DNA of 64,000 nt from SXXK01 sp046074645 (lineage in GTDB: Bacteria; Planctomycetota; Planctomycetia; Planctomycetales; Planctomycetaceae): positions 6,095-70,094 of the forward strand of contig JBJTOP010000008.1 in the NCBI GenBank assembly GCA_046074645.1, written 5' to 3'. Positions 52,101-60,076 of the stretch are shown in pieces. The notes under the pieces were generated by a model. The model did no database searches. It saw nothing but the letters and a program-made list of their open reading frames with translations, and was not told the DNA's origin. The position numbers were made by a program, and so were the translations under genes. Positions within the stretch are counted from its first letter, which is position 1. Every line of letters begins with the position of its first letter.

Positions 52101-53402
52101 ATGGCAGGCGCAGAAGAATTTCGCCGGCAGCTGCAGGCCGCCGAGCCGATTCATCTGCAGTCAATCCTCAATCTGGCCAGTCGAGCGTGGCGACGACCGC
52201 TCAGCGAAGCCGAACAGCAAATGCTCCGCAGCTTCTATCGCCAGCTGCGCGAGTCCGAACTCGGCCATGACGATGCAGCTCGAATGACGCTGGCCCGCGT
52301 GCTCGCAGCTCCACAGTTCCTGTACCGTATCGAAGCTGCAGCACCCGGCAGAACCCCCGCGCCCGTGTCTTCTTACGAACTCGCCAGTCGACTCAGCTTC
52401 TTCCTGTGGTCCTCCATTCCCGATCAGCCGCTGCTGGATGCTGCCTCCAGCGGCAGACTGACCAGCGATGAAGAACTTCGCAGTCAGCTTCAACGCATGC
52501 TTTCCGATCCGAAAATCCGCCGCATGGCCGTCGAATTTGGCTGCCAGTGGCTCCATGTCCGCGACTTTGATCAGCTGGATGAAAAAAGCGAACAGACATT
52601 CCCTGAATTCATCGAACTCCGCAGTGATATGTACGAAGAAACCATTCGCTTTATTGAGGATCTGTTGACGAATGACGGATCGGTACTGAGCCTTCTCGAT
52701 GCAGATCACACTTTCGTCAACGGGCGACTGGCCGGGTTCTACAGCATTCCGGGTGTTGAAGGCCCTGAATGGCGCAAAGTGGACGGGGTCAAATCGCACG
52801 CCAGAGGCGGAATTCTCACGATGGCCTCCACACTTGCAAAACAGTCCGGCGCATCCCGCACAAGCCCAATTCTCCGAGGCAACTGGGTCTCAGAATTTCT
52901 GCTCGGAGATCGCCTGCCAAAGCCACCCAAAGGTGTCCCCATACTCCCGGAACAAACGCCGTCAGGAGTGACCGAGCGACAGTTGATTGAACTGCACAGC
53001 AGCGATCCCGCCTGTGCCAAATGTCATGCGAAAATTGACCCCTTCGGATTCTCGCTGGAACATTTCGATGCAATCGGTCGACGAAGAGAACGCGACAGCC
53101 AGAACCATCCCGTCAACGCCTCGGCCACACTTCCCGATGGCACCCCAATCGCTGGCCTCGATGGACTCCGCAACTATCTGCTGAACACCCGTCGCGAAGA
53201 TTTTTTGAAAACCTTCTGCCGACGCCTGCTGGGTTATGCCCTCGGCCGCTCGACACAACTCTCCGACGAACCCCTGCTGGCCGAAATGCTCAAATCACTC
53301 GAACAAAACAACTACCGCATCAGCGCCGCTCTGATTCCAGTTGTCTTAAGCCCACAGTTCCGCAGTATTCGCGGAATCGAACAGGAATTGGCAGCCGAGT
53401 AA
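49125..53402 (+). CDS. Giant planctomycete cytochrome c protein (DUF1587/1592/1588/1585)
   Basis: A 1425-residue exported protein. The signal region LLLHTLATIATLLFCASLTA is followed by a haem motif CLSCH (Cys59, Cys62, His63). DUF1587 follows (VLRRLNNAEFNSSIADLTG, ~140-155). The last ~420 residues carry the rest in order: DUF1595-like (RAWRRPLSEAEQQMLRSFY), DUF1592 (SYELASRLSFFLWSSIPD), DUF1588 (GGILTMASTLAKQSGASRTS) with a second haem motif CAKCH, and DUF1585 (LKTFCRRLLGYALGRSTQL). Between DUF1587 and DUF1595 lie ~780 residues, much longer than in typical 700-900-residue members; this insert includes Ala-rich low complexity near 450 and beta-rich parts. The function is unproven; haem binding and export are strongly indicated. 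Confidence 0.93.
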   Translation: MRLPQALRLPLPAPLLLHTLATIATLLFCASLTAQQPTDFTVLEQQFKQTQQTVLQKYCLSCHSTAEQQGDLDLERFHSVADIRSDVVPWQRVIEVLDDGEMPPADAEHQPSAAQKTALRNWVRSLLDADAIANSGDPGPVVLRRLNNAEFNSSIADLTGVDLQPAREFPVDSAAGEGFTNVGNALVMSPALIQKYLDAAREISSHAMLLPDRIEFSPSTTQRDWTNEKLAAIRQFYDRFSESGGGTAVNLQGIRFETNGGGRLPLERFFSALLKNRESLAANSLSFNDLARSSGLSQRYLERLWKTLQTPSSSRVLLPLQQLWLSAKPDDAATLARYVVGWQQSLWQFSTIGHIGKRGGPAAWQIPINPLQSRTSLKLKVPAADNQGMISLYLAAADAGDGNTGDFALWQNPRFTAPGRPDLPLRHVRAAAWHLEQHRLQLQKTAAACLAAAADVAAAPANADTAPDIPAIAASHNISPTLLNAWLSYLGIAGGPVTIDGYMRQKQEKMENYDFVKGWVAADALSILANSSDMLVRVPGDMAPHSVAVHPAPNRRVIVGWKSPADAAYVFQGRVQRAHMACGNGVNWVLELRQGNSRRPLASGTADGPNNAPFGPFESVRLRKGDVVALVISPRDGNHSCDLTAIDLSITTTSAADQPVLAWNLATDVSSDLLAGNPHADSRGNPDVWHFFSEADSTNAPASVIPPGSLLAAWLDTADPAQKTRLAEQLQQLLNAPAPPASDTPDARLLQQLISLSGPILSSVQRNLPELIAATPAPADDLPGPDPALFGTHPDGASTAPTDLCVKAPSVFEIRVPADLVAGCELVLDATLHPEGSSEGSVQMQVLTERPESLSGVATAAAKPGQGKARWSDGEAPPAFDAPILTLPDSPAQKRVLDDFASFRELFPAALCYTRIVPVDEVVTLTLYYREDDQLRRLILSEDETRELEQLWNDLHCVSRSAFALVDAYEQLWQFATQDADPSAFTPMREGIMAGAEEFRRQLQAAEPIHLQSILNLASRAWRRPLSEAEQQMLRSFYRQLRESELGHDDAARMTLARVLAAPQFLYRIEAAAPGRTPAPVSSYELASRLSFFLWSSIPDQPLLDAASSGRLTSDEELRSQLQRMLSDPKIRRMAVEFGCQWLHVRDFDQLDEKSEQTFPEFIELRSDMYEETIRFIEDLLTNDGSVLSLLDADHTFVNGRLAGFYSIPGVEGPEWRKVDGVKSHARGGILTMASTLAKQSGASRTSPILRGNWVSEFLLGDRLPKPPKGVPILPEQTPSGVTERQLIELHSSDPACAKCHAKIDPFGFSLEHFDAIGRRRERDSQNHPVNASATLPDGTPIAGLDGLRNYLLNTRREDFLKTFCRRLLGYALGRSTQLSDEPLLAEMLKSLEQNNYRISAALIPVVLSPQFRSIRGIEQELAAE

Positions 53403-53535
53403 AGGCTGCACGAAACTCGCCGGCTAAAACGGACTCACACCAAATCACCTGGGGTCAGACGATCCGATGTCGAGCAGCAATACGTATTCGGACGCACTTG
53501 CTGCCCACCCACCGCACCACCGGCGGCCGCTTTTG

Positions 53536-53564
53536 TTGACATTCCTCGATCCTTGCCTCAGAAT
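53536..53564 (+). promoter_or_regulatory. Candidate sigma70-type promoter for the zinc-ribbon gene
   Basis: TTGACA (53536-53541), 17 bases, then CAGAAT (53559-53564), 69 bases before the ATG at 53633. The -35 box is perfect; the -10 matches 4 of 6. Confidence 0.3.
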
Positions 53565-53632
53565 TCGCGCTCTGCTTTTCTACCAACAGCGTCGGCCGAC
53601 CAACGGTCCGCTTTTCAGGACGAGTGATTTCA

Positions 53633-54136
53633 ATGGCACAGTGTGCTCAGTGCGGAAAAACCATCCTGTTCGGCGGTGTCTCGGAAAATGATCAGCGATT
53701 CTGTGATGACAACTGCCGGGAACAGAGTCAACTGATGAATGCCGGCATGCAGGTCTCGGAAGAAGAGATTGCAGAGATCGTTTGGAGCGTGCACGGTGGA
53801 CCGTGCCCAAGGTGTGGAGGCCCCGGGCCTGTGGATGTTTACACGTCTCATCTGGTAATCTCAGTCATCCTTGTCACATCGTCCAGATCCAGGCCTCAGA
53901 TCAGCTGCCGCAGTTGCGGCATTAAGGCGAAACTTGGTGGAGCACTGCTGTCAGGAGTACTTGGGTGGTGGGGCATACCTTGGGGCGTCCTCTTCACGCC
54001 GTTCTACATCATCCGCAATCTTGTGGGCATATTTTTTTCACCCGACCCCACACAGCCCTCCGCAAAGCTCGAAAAACTGGTGATTTTGGGCATCGGGAAA
54101 CAGATTCAGGAAGGGGCCCTGCAGGAAGACGGCTAA
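53633..54136 (+). CDS. Zinc-ribbon membrane protein, function unknown
   Basis: 167 residues. The N-terminus has paired cysteines CAQCG and C-D-D-N-C, which form a treble-clef-like zinc site; a second set is CPRCGG with CRSCG further on. Then a hydrophobic segment (LGGALLSGVLGWWGIPWGVLF and a short second helix, ~100-135) anchors it. The ATG at 53633 is used; a GTG three codons earlier is possible. No catalytic motif. Similar short zinc-ribbon membrane proteins of unknown role occur in planctomycetes. It is followed by a convergent DUF2617-like gene. Confidence 0.72.
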   Translation: MAQCAQCGKTILFGGVSENDQRFCDDNCREQSQLMNAGMQVSEEEIAEIVWSVHGGPCPRCGGPGPVDVYTSHLVISVILVTSSRSRPQISCRSCGIKAKLGGALLSGVLGWWGIPWGVLFTPFYIIRNLVGIFFSPDPTQPSAKLEKLVILGIGKQIQEGALQEDG

Positions 54137-54208
54137 TCGCATTCAACCGTTTGCGTTCGAACGTCCCTGCCCTTGCTCCCGACCGCTGAAAAGCTGAGTA
54201 CTGACCAG

Positions 54209-54775
54209 CTAGGCTTCTTTGCGCATCGCGACTGGTGCCAGCTCAAACAGACTCTGAATTCTCAGAATAGCCCCATTGTCAGGAAAGGTATGGAACGAAT
54301 GCACAACAATGCCATTCCGCAACAGATCACAGCTGAGAAAACTGAGACATCGAGGGCTGGATTTTTGCAGGCCAGGGAGTGAGATGGAGAGTGTGGCTTT
54401 GCGAGCATCGGCTTCCAGTTCTCTGTGAAGCTGCAGGAAAACATCGGCCGCGACGGTTTCCAGCTGGTAGCTGCAGTTGTACTGCAACCGACCGGCAGTG
54501 ACGGTATGCGTGCGATAGCCGATCAGTCGTCGTTCGACGGCACAGCACTGGCGGGGTGTTGGTGTCAGGCGACTGACCGCAAGTTCTGTGATGGCCGCTT
54601 TTCCGTGTCGCACTTCGATGGCATGCCCGTCGGCACAGATTCGCAGGGTGGCGACCACGCTGCCGGCTGTTAGTCGTGTTTCTCCCACGATATCAAGGAG
54701 TTCCGGATGCACGGTTCGCTGAAACACCCGCAGCATCATATCGGCGGCATCCGGGCGAACGTACGTCATCGTCAT
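54209..54775 (-). CDS. DUF2617-like conserved protein
   Basis: 188 residues. The opening RVFQRTVHPELLDIVGETRL and the central RRLIGYRTHTVTAGRLQYNCSYQLETV resemble the DUF2617 family, which is found mainly in planctomycetes and has no known function. It has no signal peptide or membrane helix, so it is expected in the cytoplasm. Family assignment rests on recall of the pattern and needs a profile search. It is convergent with the zinc-ribbon gene (72-base gap) and divergent from the PQQ propeller gene. Confidence 0.65.
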   Translation of the reverse strand: MTMTYVRPDAADMMLRVFQRTVHPELLDIVGETRLTAGSVVATLRICADGHAIEVRHGKAAITELAVSRLTPTPRQCCAVERRLIGYRTHTVTAGRLQYNCSYQLETVAADVFLQLHRELEADARKATLSISLPGLQKSSPRCLSFLSCDLLRNGIVVHSFHTFPDNGAILRIQSLFELAPVAMRKEA

Positions 54776-54990
54776 GGCTTGAGGGCTTACAAAACTGAGC
54801 AGCTCAGTGGGCCGCAGAGGAATCGAAAAACGAGGTGACCTGAGGCACCTCCGGGACGGTTGAGTGTATTACAGGGCCTGATTCGGGCAAATGCAGATTT
54901 GTTTTTCCGGTCCGTTTCCCTTGCTTTTCACCAGAAATCGCCGGAGGATTCGCCTTTGGCAACAGTCGCTGTTTCAAAAGGACAACCAAT

Positions 54991-56262
54991 ATGCAGTCTC
55001 GCTCTTTCCGCTGCCTCCGGTTTCTGCTCCCAACGCTGCTCCTGCTTCCCTCCACAGCAGCCCCCGCTTCAGACTGGCCGCAGTTTCGCGGTCCGGGTGG
55101 ACAGGGACACTCCAGTGCTGTCGGACTCCCATCCACATGGAGTGAATCCGCTAATATTCGCTGGAAAGTGGCTGTCCCCGGCAGCGGCTGGTCTTCCCCC
55201 GCACTGCAGAACAACCAGATTTGGCTCACATCTGCCGTCGATGGCGGAAAATCGCTGCACGCCATGGCATTCGACCGGACTTCCGGAGAACTGCTCCACA
55301 ATGTGGTGGTTTTTCAACTGGAAGATCCCGGCCCGATCCACAGCAAAAACAGCCATGCTTCACCCACACCCATTCTGGAAGGTGACCGGGTCTACGTCAA
55401 TTTTGGTGCCCACGGTACTGCCTGCCTTGACACCTCCGGAAAAGTGCTCTGGACCAACCGCGAACTCACCTACAACCACCGCCACGGCCCAGGCGGTTCC
55501 CCGGTGCTCTTCGAAGACCTGCTGATCCTGAACTGCGACGGATCTGACATTCAGTTCGTCGTGGCCCTCGAAAAATCCACCGGAAAAGTCCGCTGGAAAA
55601 CCGACCGGCAGCACATCAGCGAAGATCGCCGCACGGGTAAATCCAATGTCCCCATGGCCTACAGCACTCCGCTGCTGGCCGAAATCGACGGCCGCATTCA
55701 ACTGCTCAGCTGCGGCAGCGACAGCCTCGTCTCCTACAACCCCAAAAACGGCTCCGAAAACTGGTGGTTCCGCTATGACGGCTATTCCAACGTTCCCCGC
55801 CCGGTCCTGTCCCAGGGCATGGTATTCATTAGTTCCGGCTACGATCGCCCTGAGTTCTTCGCCGTCCGCACGGCAGAGGCAAAAGACGACATCACTCAGT
55901 CGCATCTCGCCTGGAACCTCAAAAAAGCAGCCCCGCTCAACCCTTCACCACTGGCTGTCGGCAGCGAACTGTACCTCGTCAGCGATAACGGCATCGTCAC
56001 TTGTCTGGATGCTGTGTCCGGCACTCAGCATTGGCAGGAACGCCTGGGCGGAAATTTCTCAGCGTCTCCCACCTTCGCTGATGGACTGCTGTGGTTTCTG
56101 GACGAAAACGGCAAAACCACCGTCCTCAAACCAGGCACCACCTTCGAACAGGTCGCCGTCAATACGCTCGAAGGAAGAACGCTCGCCACCCCCGCCTTCG
56201 TTGATAAATCCATCTACCTCCGCACCGACACGCACCTCTACTGCATTGAACGTGCAGAATAA
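54991..56262 (+). CDS. Secreted PQQ-type beta-propeller protein
   Basis: A signal peptide (RFLLPTLLLLPSTAAPAS) is followed by WPQFRGPGGQGHSS, the usual start of planctomycete PQQ-propeller proteins, and by blades such as ACLDTSGKVLWTNRE, VVALEKSTGKVRWKTD, LVSYNPKNGSENWWF and VTCLDAVSGTQHWQE. The layout matches the gene at 44550, but they are not close copies. No dehydrogenase residues were seen. It precedes the ferrochelatase gene by 66 bases on the same strand and could share its transcript, though their roles are not obviously linked. Confidence 0.88.
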   Translation: MQSRSFRCLRFLLPTLLLLPSTAAPASDWPQFRGPGGQGHSSAVGLPSTWSESANIRWKVAVPGSGWSSPALQNNQIWLTSAVDGGKSLHAMAFDRTSGELLHNVVVFQLEDPGPIHSKNSHASPTPILEGDRVYVNFGAHGTACLDTSGKVLWTNRELTYNHRHGPGGSPVLFEDLLILNCDGSDIQFVVALEKSTGKVRWKTDRQHISEDRRTGKSNVPMAYSTPLLAEIDGRIQLLSCGSDSLVSYNPKNGSENWWFRYDGYSNVPRPVLSQGMVFISSGYDRPEFFAVRTAEAKDDITQSHLAWNLKKAAPLNPSPLAVGSELYLVSDNGIVTCLDAVSGTQHWQERLGGNFSASPTFADGLLWFLDENGKTTVLKPGTTFEQVAVNTLEGRTLATPAFVDKSIYLRTDTHLYCIERAE

Positions 56263-56328
56263 GGTGGCCGTCGCCACGGACAAATCCCCGCGACACTCTA
56301 AAACTCCGACAGCAACTTCCTCGCTGTC

Positions 56329-57402
56329 ATGCACTCGTTTCCACAGGTCCCCCAATCGATGTCAACCGGCTGTCCCTACGATGCGATCCTGATGCTTTCC
56401 TTCGGCGGTCCGGAAAAACGCGATGACGTCATCCCGTTTCTGGAAAATGTTCTTCGAGGCAGGCCGGTCCCCCGGGAAAGACTCCTCGAAGTCGCCGAAC
56501 ACTACTATCACTACGACGGTGTCAGCCCAATCAACCAGCAGTGCCGTGACCTTCTGCAGGCTCTGCGTGTCGAACTGGATCAGCACGGCGTCAGCCTCCC
56601 GATCTACTGGGGGAACCGCAACTGGCATCCCCTGCTCCCGGAAACGCTGCGGCAGATGCATCAGGACGGTGTTCGCCGAGTACTCTGTTACGTGACTTCC
56701 GGATTCAGCTGCTATTCAGGCTGCCGTCAGTACCGGGAAAACATCGCCGCTGCGATTGCTGATCCGGCACTGGCCGGCATGGAAGTGCATAAGATCCGAG
56801 TGTTCTACAATCACCCTGACTTTATCGAAGTGCTTTCTGAATGCGTGGGTGCCGCCGTCACACAGGCCTCAGCAACCAACCAGCAGCCGTTTGTCGCATT
56901 CACCGCTCACAGCATTCCCATGGGCATGGCCAGCACATCAGACTACGTCAAACAACTCAGCGAATCCTGTCGCCTCGTTGCTGAACGTCTGAACATTGAC
57001 ACCTCACACTGGAGACTTGTCTACCAAAGCCGCAGCGGACGTCCGGAGGATCCATGGCTGGAGCCCGACATTCTTGACTTCATCCGTGAACTCCACAGCA
57101 CCGGATGCCGCAGCCTCGTGATTTCCCCGGTTGGATTCCTCTCCGATCACATGGAAGTGCTCTACGACCTCGATGACGCAGCAAAACATCTGTGTGACGA
57201 ACTGGGTATCCACATGAGTCGTGCTCGAACCCCCGGCACGCATCCCACCTTCGTCAGCATGGTCAGAAAACTGATTCAGGAAAGATTCCAGGGATCGGCA
57301 CGTGAGTGTGTAGGATTGTTCGGGCCAAACCACGACGTCTGCCCGACTGACTGCTGTCCCGCACCACAGCGTCCGGCCGGAGGGCCACCGGGACGCCGCT
57401 AG
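56329..57402 (+). CDS. cpfC: Ferrochelatase of the coproporphyrin type with [2Fe-2S]-like cysteines
   Basis: Inserts Fe(II) into coproporphyrin III (with HemQ present) or protoporphyrin. The chelatase residues are His194 in AFTAHSIPM and Glu276 in SPVGFLSDHMEVLYD, both intact. The C-terminus HDVCPTDCCPAPQ (Cys338, Cys342, Cys343) plus Cys132 in YSGCRQYRE match the ligand layout of [2Fe-2S] ferrochelatases known from actinobacteria. Length 357; the ATG at 56329 is used but the one at 56359 (before CPYDAILMLSFGG) is equally likely. The stop lies inside an 11-bp direct repeat flanking a small inverted-repeat element. Follows the PQQ propeller gene. Confidence 0.93.
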   Translation: MHSFPQVPQSMSTGCPYDAILMLSFGGPEKRDDVIPFLENVLRGRPVPRERLLEVAEHYYHYDGVSPINQQCRDLLQALRVELDQHGVSLPIYWGNRNWHPLLPETLRQMHQDGVRRVLCYVTSGFSCYSGCRQYRENIAAAIADPALAGMEVHKIRVFYNHPDFIEVLSECVGAAVTQASATNQQPFVAFTAHSIPMGMASTSDYVKQLSESCRLVAERLNIDTSHWRLVYQSRSGRPEDPWLEPDILDFIRELHSTGCRSLVISPVGFLSDHMEVLYDLDDAAKHLCDELGIHMSRARTPGTHPTFVSMVRKLIQERFQGSARECVGLFGPNHDVCPTDCCPAPQRPAGGPPGRR

Positions 57403-57405
57403 TCC
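57395..57405. repeat. Left 11-bp direct repeat (GCCGCTAGTCC) at the end of cpfC
   Basis: Identical to 57517-57527. It contains the ferrochelatase stop codon TAG (57400-57402) and fits a target-site duplication of the element between them. Confidence 0.8.
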
Positions 57406-57516
57406 AATCGCAGTCACTTTGTCGCCTTTCGCTCTGCGAAAGGACTTCAAATGCTCTTCTTTCGCGGAGCGAAAGACGACTTTCTCATCCCCCGACGGTG
57501 AAAGTGACTGCCACTG
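57406..57516. mobile_element. 111-bp inverted-repeat element (MITE-like) between cpfC and the HlyD gene
   Basis: Outer inverted repeats GCAGTCACTTT (57410-57420) and AAAGTGACTGC (57501-57511) enclose two near-identical hairpins: CCTTTCGC-TCT-GCGAAAGG (57425-57443) and TCTTTCGC-GGA-GCGAAAGA (57458-57476). GTCG (57421-57424) can also pair with CGAC (57477-57480). No coding capacity. It is flanked by the exact direct repeats at 57395 and 57517, the signature of insertion with an 11-bp target duplication. No transposase is in it, so it would depend on one elsewhere. It could also fold in RNA and act as a terminator for both genes. Confidence 0.75.
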
Positions 57517-57527
57517 GCCGCTAGTCC
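57517..57527. repeat. Right 11-bp direct repeat (GCCGCTAGTCC) at the end of the HlyD gene
   Basis: Identical to 57395-57405. It contains the stop codon of the minus-strand HlyD-type gene (57521-57523, read as TAG on that strand). Confidence 0.8.
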
Positions 57528-58621
57528 TCACTCAGGTTGATGGTCACTTCCACTCGGGCGTTTGACAGCCGCGCCACTTTTCCGGACGAGTCTGCGTCCA
57601 GTGAAACGCGAACTTCCACAACCCGCGCGTCCGTATCGCTCACGGGGTCGTTTGTCAGCACAACCTTGCGTGCCACAAGTTGACCGATTTCCACCACTGT
57701 CCCCTGCAGACGCACACCGGAACCATCGACCACGACTTCGGCGTTCAAGCCCTCGCGGAGCAGACTGACATCCGCTTCGAACACTTCCGCCACAGCGTGC
57801 ATTTGCCGTACGTCCCCCAGTTCAAGCACTCCGTCGCTTCCAGGCCGTTCTCCAACGCGAATGTGAATGCGCAGAATTCGGCCGGCTACGGGGGCATGGA
57901 TCCGAGAGGCAGCAAGCTGCGTTTCGGCAGAAGCCAGAACTGCCTCCGCTCGGGCGACCTCCGCAGCGGCCGCCTGCACGTCCGTCTCGCGGATTTCACG
58001 GAGACTGTCGAGCAGTCCGGAGCCTCGCTGGGTTTCAATCAGCAGGCGATCCAGCTCCCACTGTTTGGCGTCCAGATCGTCGTCCGACAGGGCCTTTCGC
58101 TGATGAAGCTCCCGGGCCCGATCGAGCTCCCTGCGAACGACTGTGGACTGCTGACGAGTCAGTGCTACTGCGGCTTCCTGAGCGGCGATGTCGCCAGCCT
58201 TCGCTCCTGCTTTCACCTGAGCAAGTTTGGCCCGTGCAGCGTCCAGTGCCGCACGGGCTTCGGCGACACTGGCTTCCCGACGCACAAAGTTATCCAGAAC
58301 CGCCAGTACCGCACCGGCTTCAACGTCATCACCTTCCCGCACCAGCAATTCACGAATGGTGGCACCCTCATTGCCGGATTCCGGAGACAACTCAAGGATC
58401 CGGCTGGCCGGTTCCAGCCTGCCAAGCGCATGCACGGCTACCCGTTCAGGCTCTGCATCCTGCAATGCCGGAGCTGAGGGTAATCCACCTTGACGGGAAA
58501 TCCCGCTGCTTTGCCAGTGCCATGCGGCGGCAAAGAGTGAAGCGGAGACGCAGACAACCACCGTCACCAGAATTGCGCGGCGGCCGGGAATCACTGCCAT
58601 TGGTACTCTTGCAATGCTCAT
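57521..58621 (-). CDS. HlyD/DevB-type membrane fusion adaptor
   Basis: 366 residues from the ATG at 58621 (another ATG at 58600 is possible); a longer frame upstream has no signal. A single N-terminal membrane helix (ILVTVVVCVSASLFAAAW) is followed by the biotinyl-lipoyl-like half (VREGDDVEAGAVLAVLDNF), a long coiled-coil hairpin (~100-220, ARAALDAARAKLAQVKAGA), and the closing lipoyl half with IHAPVAGRILRIHIRVGE. The final beta-barrel part ends with RLSNARVEVTINLSED. DevB-type adaptors link an ABC exporter (DevC/DevA) to an outer-membrane channel; none is adjacent, so its partner is elsewhere. Its stop codon lies in the 11-bp direct repeat of the MITE-like element. Confidence 0.88.
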   Translation of the reverse strand: MSIARVPMAVIPGRRAILVTVVVCVSASLFAAAWHWQSSGISRQGGLPSAPALQDAEPERVAVHALGRLEPASRILELSPESGNEGATIRELLVREGDDVEAGAVLAVLDNFVRREASVAEARAALDAARAKLAQVKAGAKAGDIAAQEAAVALTRQQSTVVRRELDRARELHQRKALSDDDLDAKQWELDRLLIETQRGSGLLDSLREIRETDVQAAAAEVARAEAVLASAETQLAASRIHAPVAGRILRIHIRVGERPGSDGVLELGDVRQMHAVAEVFEADVSLLREGLNAEVVVDGSGVRLQGTVVEIGQLVARKVVLTNDPVSDTDARVVEVRVSLDADSSGKVARLSNARVEVTINLSED

Positions 58622-58844
58622 GAACCACACTTTTCGCAGACACGGGTTTGGTGGAATCGCGGGAAATGGTGAATTATAGGCGGCATCCAGCCCCGGACAG
58701 CCAGCGAGAGAGATTGAGTTTCCTGAGTCGAGGGCACTTTTGCACGCTGGTCGGTATCCAGAGCCCCGTCGCGAGTTGCCCGCGAGTGTCATTCCGAATA
58801 CGATAACGAGCCATCCATTCCCCCAATCGAGAGATGAATCCACC

Positions 58845-60020
58845 ATGACAGTCCCCCGAATTCAGCCGCCCCAGCGTCTGCTCATGGGCCCAGGCCCCAG
58901 TGCGATCCACCCGTCAGTACTCGCCGCCCTGGCCGCGCCAACCGTCGGCCATCTTGACCCGTACTTCCTGCGAATCATGGACGAACTGCAGTCAATGCTG
59001 CGACAGGTCTTTCAAACGTCCAATCCGATGACCATGGCGATCAGTGGCACCGGAAGCGCGGGAATGGAAACCTGCGTGGTCAATCTGATTGAACCTGGCG
59101 ACCGGATGGTGGCCTGCATTAACGGCGTTTTCGGAGGCCGAATGGCGGAAGTGGCCGAGCGTCTGGGGGCGGAAGTGACGCGGATCGAACGTCCGTTCGG
59201 CGAAGTCTTCTCAGCGGACGAAATTCGCGAAGTCGTCCAGCGCGTGCGGCCCAAAGCGTTCGGGATTGTTCACGCAGAAACCAGCACCGGCGCCTGGCAA
59301 CCTCTCGAAGAAATCGCCGACATCGTCCATGACGCCGGCTCCCTGCTGATTGTCGACTGCGTAACCTCGCTGGCCGGAGTCCCCGTCGAAGTCGATCGCC
59401 TCGGAATTGACGCCGCCTACAGCGGTTCCCAAAAATGCCTCAGCTGTCCTCCCGGACTGGCCCCCGTCACATTTGGCCCGCGGGCTCTCGAAGCCATGGA
59501 TCGCCGCACACGCCGCGTCTCCAGCTGGTATCTCGATGTCGGATTGCTCCGGAATTACTGGGGATCCAATCGCGCTTACCACCATACTGCACCCATCAAC
59601 ATGAATTACGCGCTGCACGAAGCTCTGCGGCTGGTTCTTGAAGAGGGGCTCGATGCCCGTTTCGCCCGACATCTGCGACATCATCAGGCACTCCGCGCGG
59701 GACTGGCCGCAATGGGCATTTCCTATTCCACCGCCCCAGGCTGTGGCCTGCCAATGCTCAATTCCGTCCGCATCCCCGATGGCGTCGATGACGCCACCGT
59801 CCGCGGACTACTGCTCAATCAGTTCGGCATCGAAATCGGTGGTGGTCTTGGGCCTATGAAAGGCAAAGTCTGGCGCATCGGTCTCATGGGAGAAACCGCA
59901 CAGAAATCCAGCGTGCTGGTGTTCCTCGCAGCACTCGAACAGTGCCTCAACGCCCAAAACTTCCACCCCTCCCCCGGCGCCGGAGTCGCCGCCGCAAATG
60001 CCGAATACCTGAAAAACTAA
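58845..60020 (+). CDS. PLP-dependent alanine-glyoxylate/serine-pyruvate-type aminotransferase
   Basis: Class V aminotransferase of the AGT/SPT group. The start at 58845 gives MTVPRIQPPQRLLMGPGPSAIHP, the typical opening; an open frame extends further upstream without family similarity. Landmarks: SGTGSAGMET for phosphate binding, Asp171 in LLIVDCVTSLAGVPVEVD, and the PLP lysine Lys197 in YSGSQKCLSCPPGLAPV. The 391-residue length is normal. It probably transfers amino groups between alanine or serine and glyoxylate, in photorespiration-like or glycine metabolism. It is divergent from the HlyD-type gene (223 bases) and convergent with bioF. Confidence 0.92.
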   Translation: MTVPRIQPPQRLLMGPGPSAIHPSVLAALAAPTVGHLDPYFLRIMDELQSMLRQVFQTSNPMTMAISGTGSAGMETCVVNLIEPGDRMVACINGVFGGRMAEVAERLGAEVTRIERPFGEVFSADEIREVVQRVRPKAFGIVHAETSTGAWQPLEEIADIVHDAGSLLIVDCVTSLAGVPVEVDRLGIDAAYSGSQKCLSCPPGLAPVTFGPRALEAMDRRTRRVSSWYLDVGLLRNYWGSNRAYHHTAPINMNYALHEALRLVLEEGLDARFARHLRHHQALRAGLAAMGISYSTAPGCGLPMLNSVRIPDGVDDATVRGLLLNQFGIEIGGGLGPMKGKVWRIGLMGETAQKSSVLVFLAALEQCLNAQNFHPSPGAGVAAANAEYLKN

Positions 60021-60076
60021 CCTGACGGCTGGCGAATCACCGAGCACCAACCACCGACCAGCGGGCAGCTGACCCG

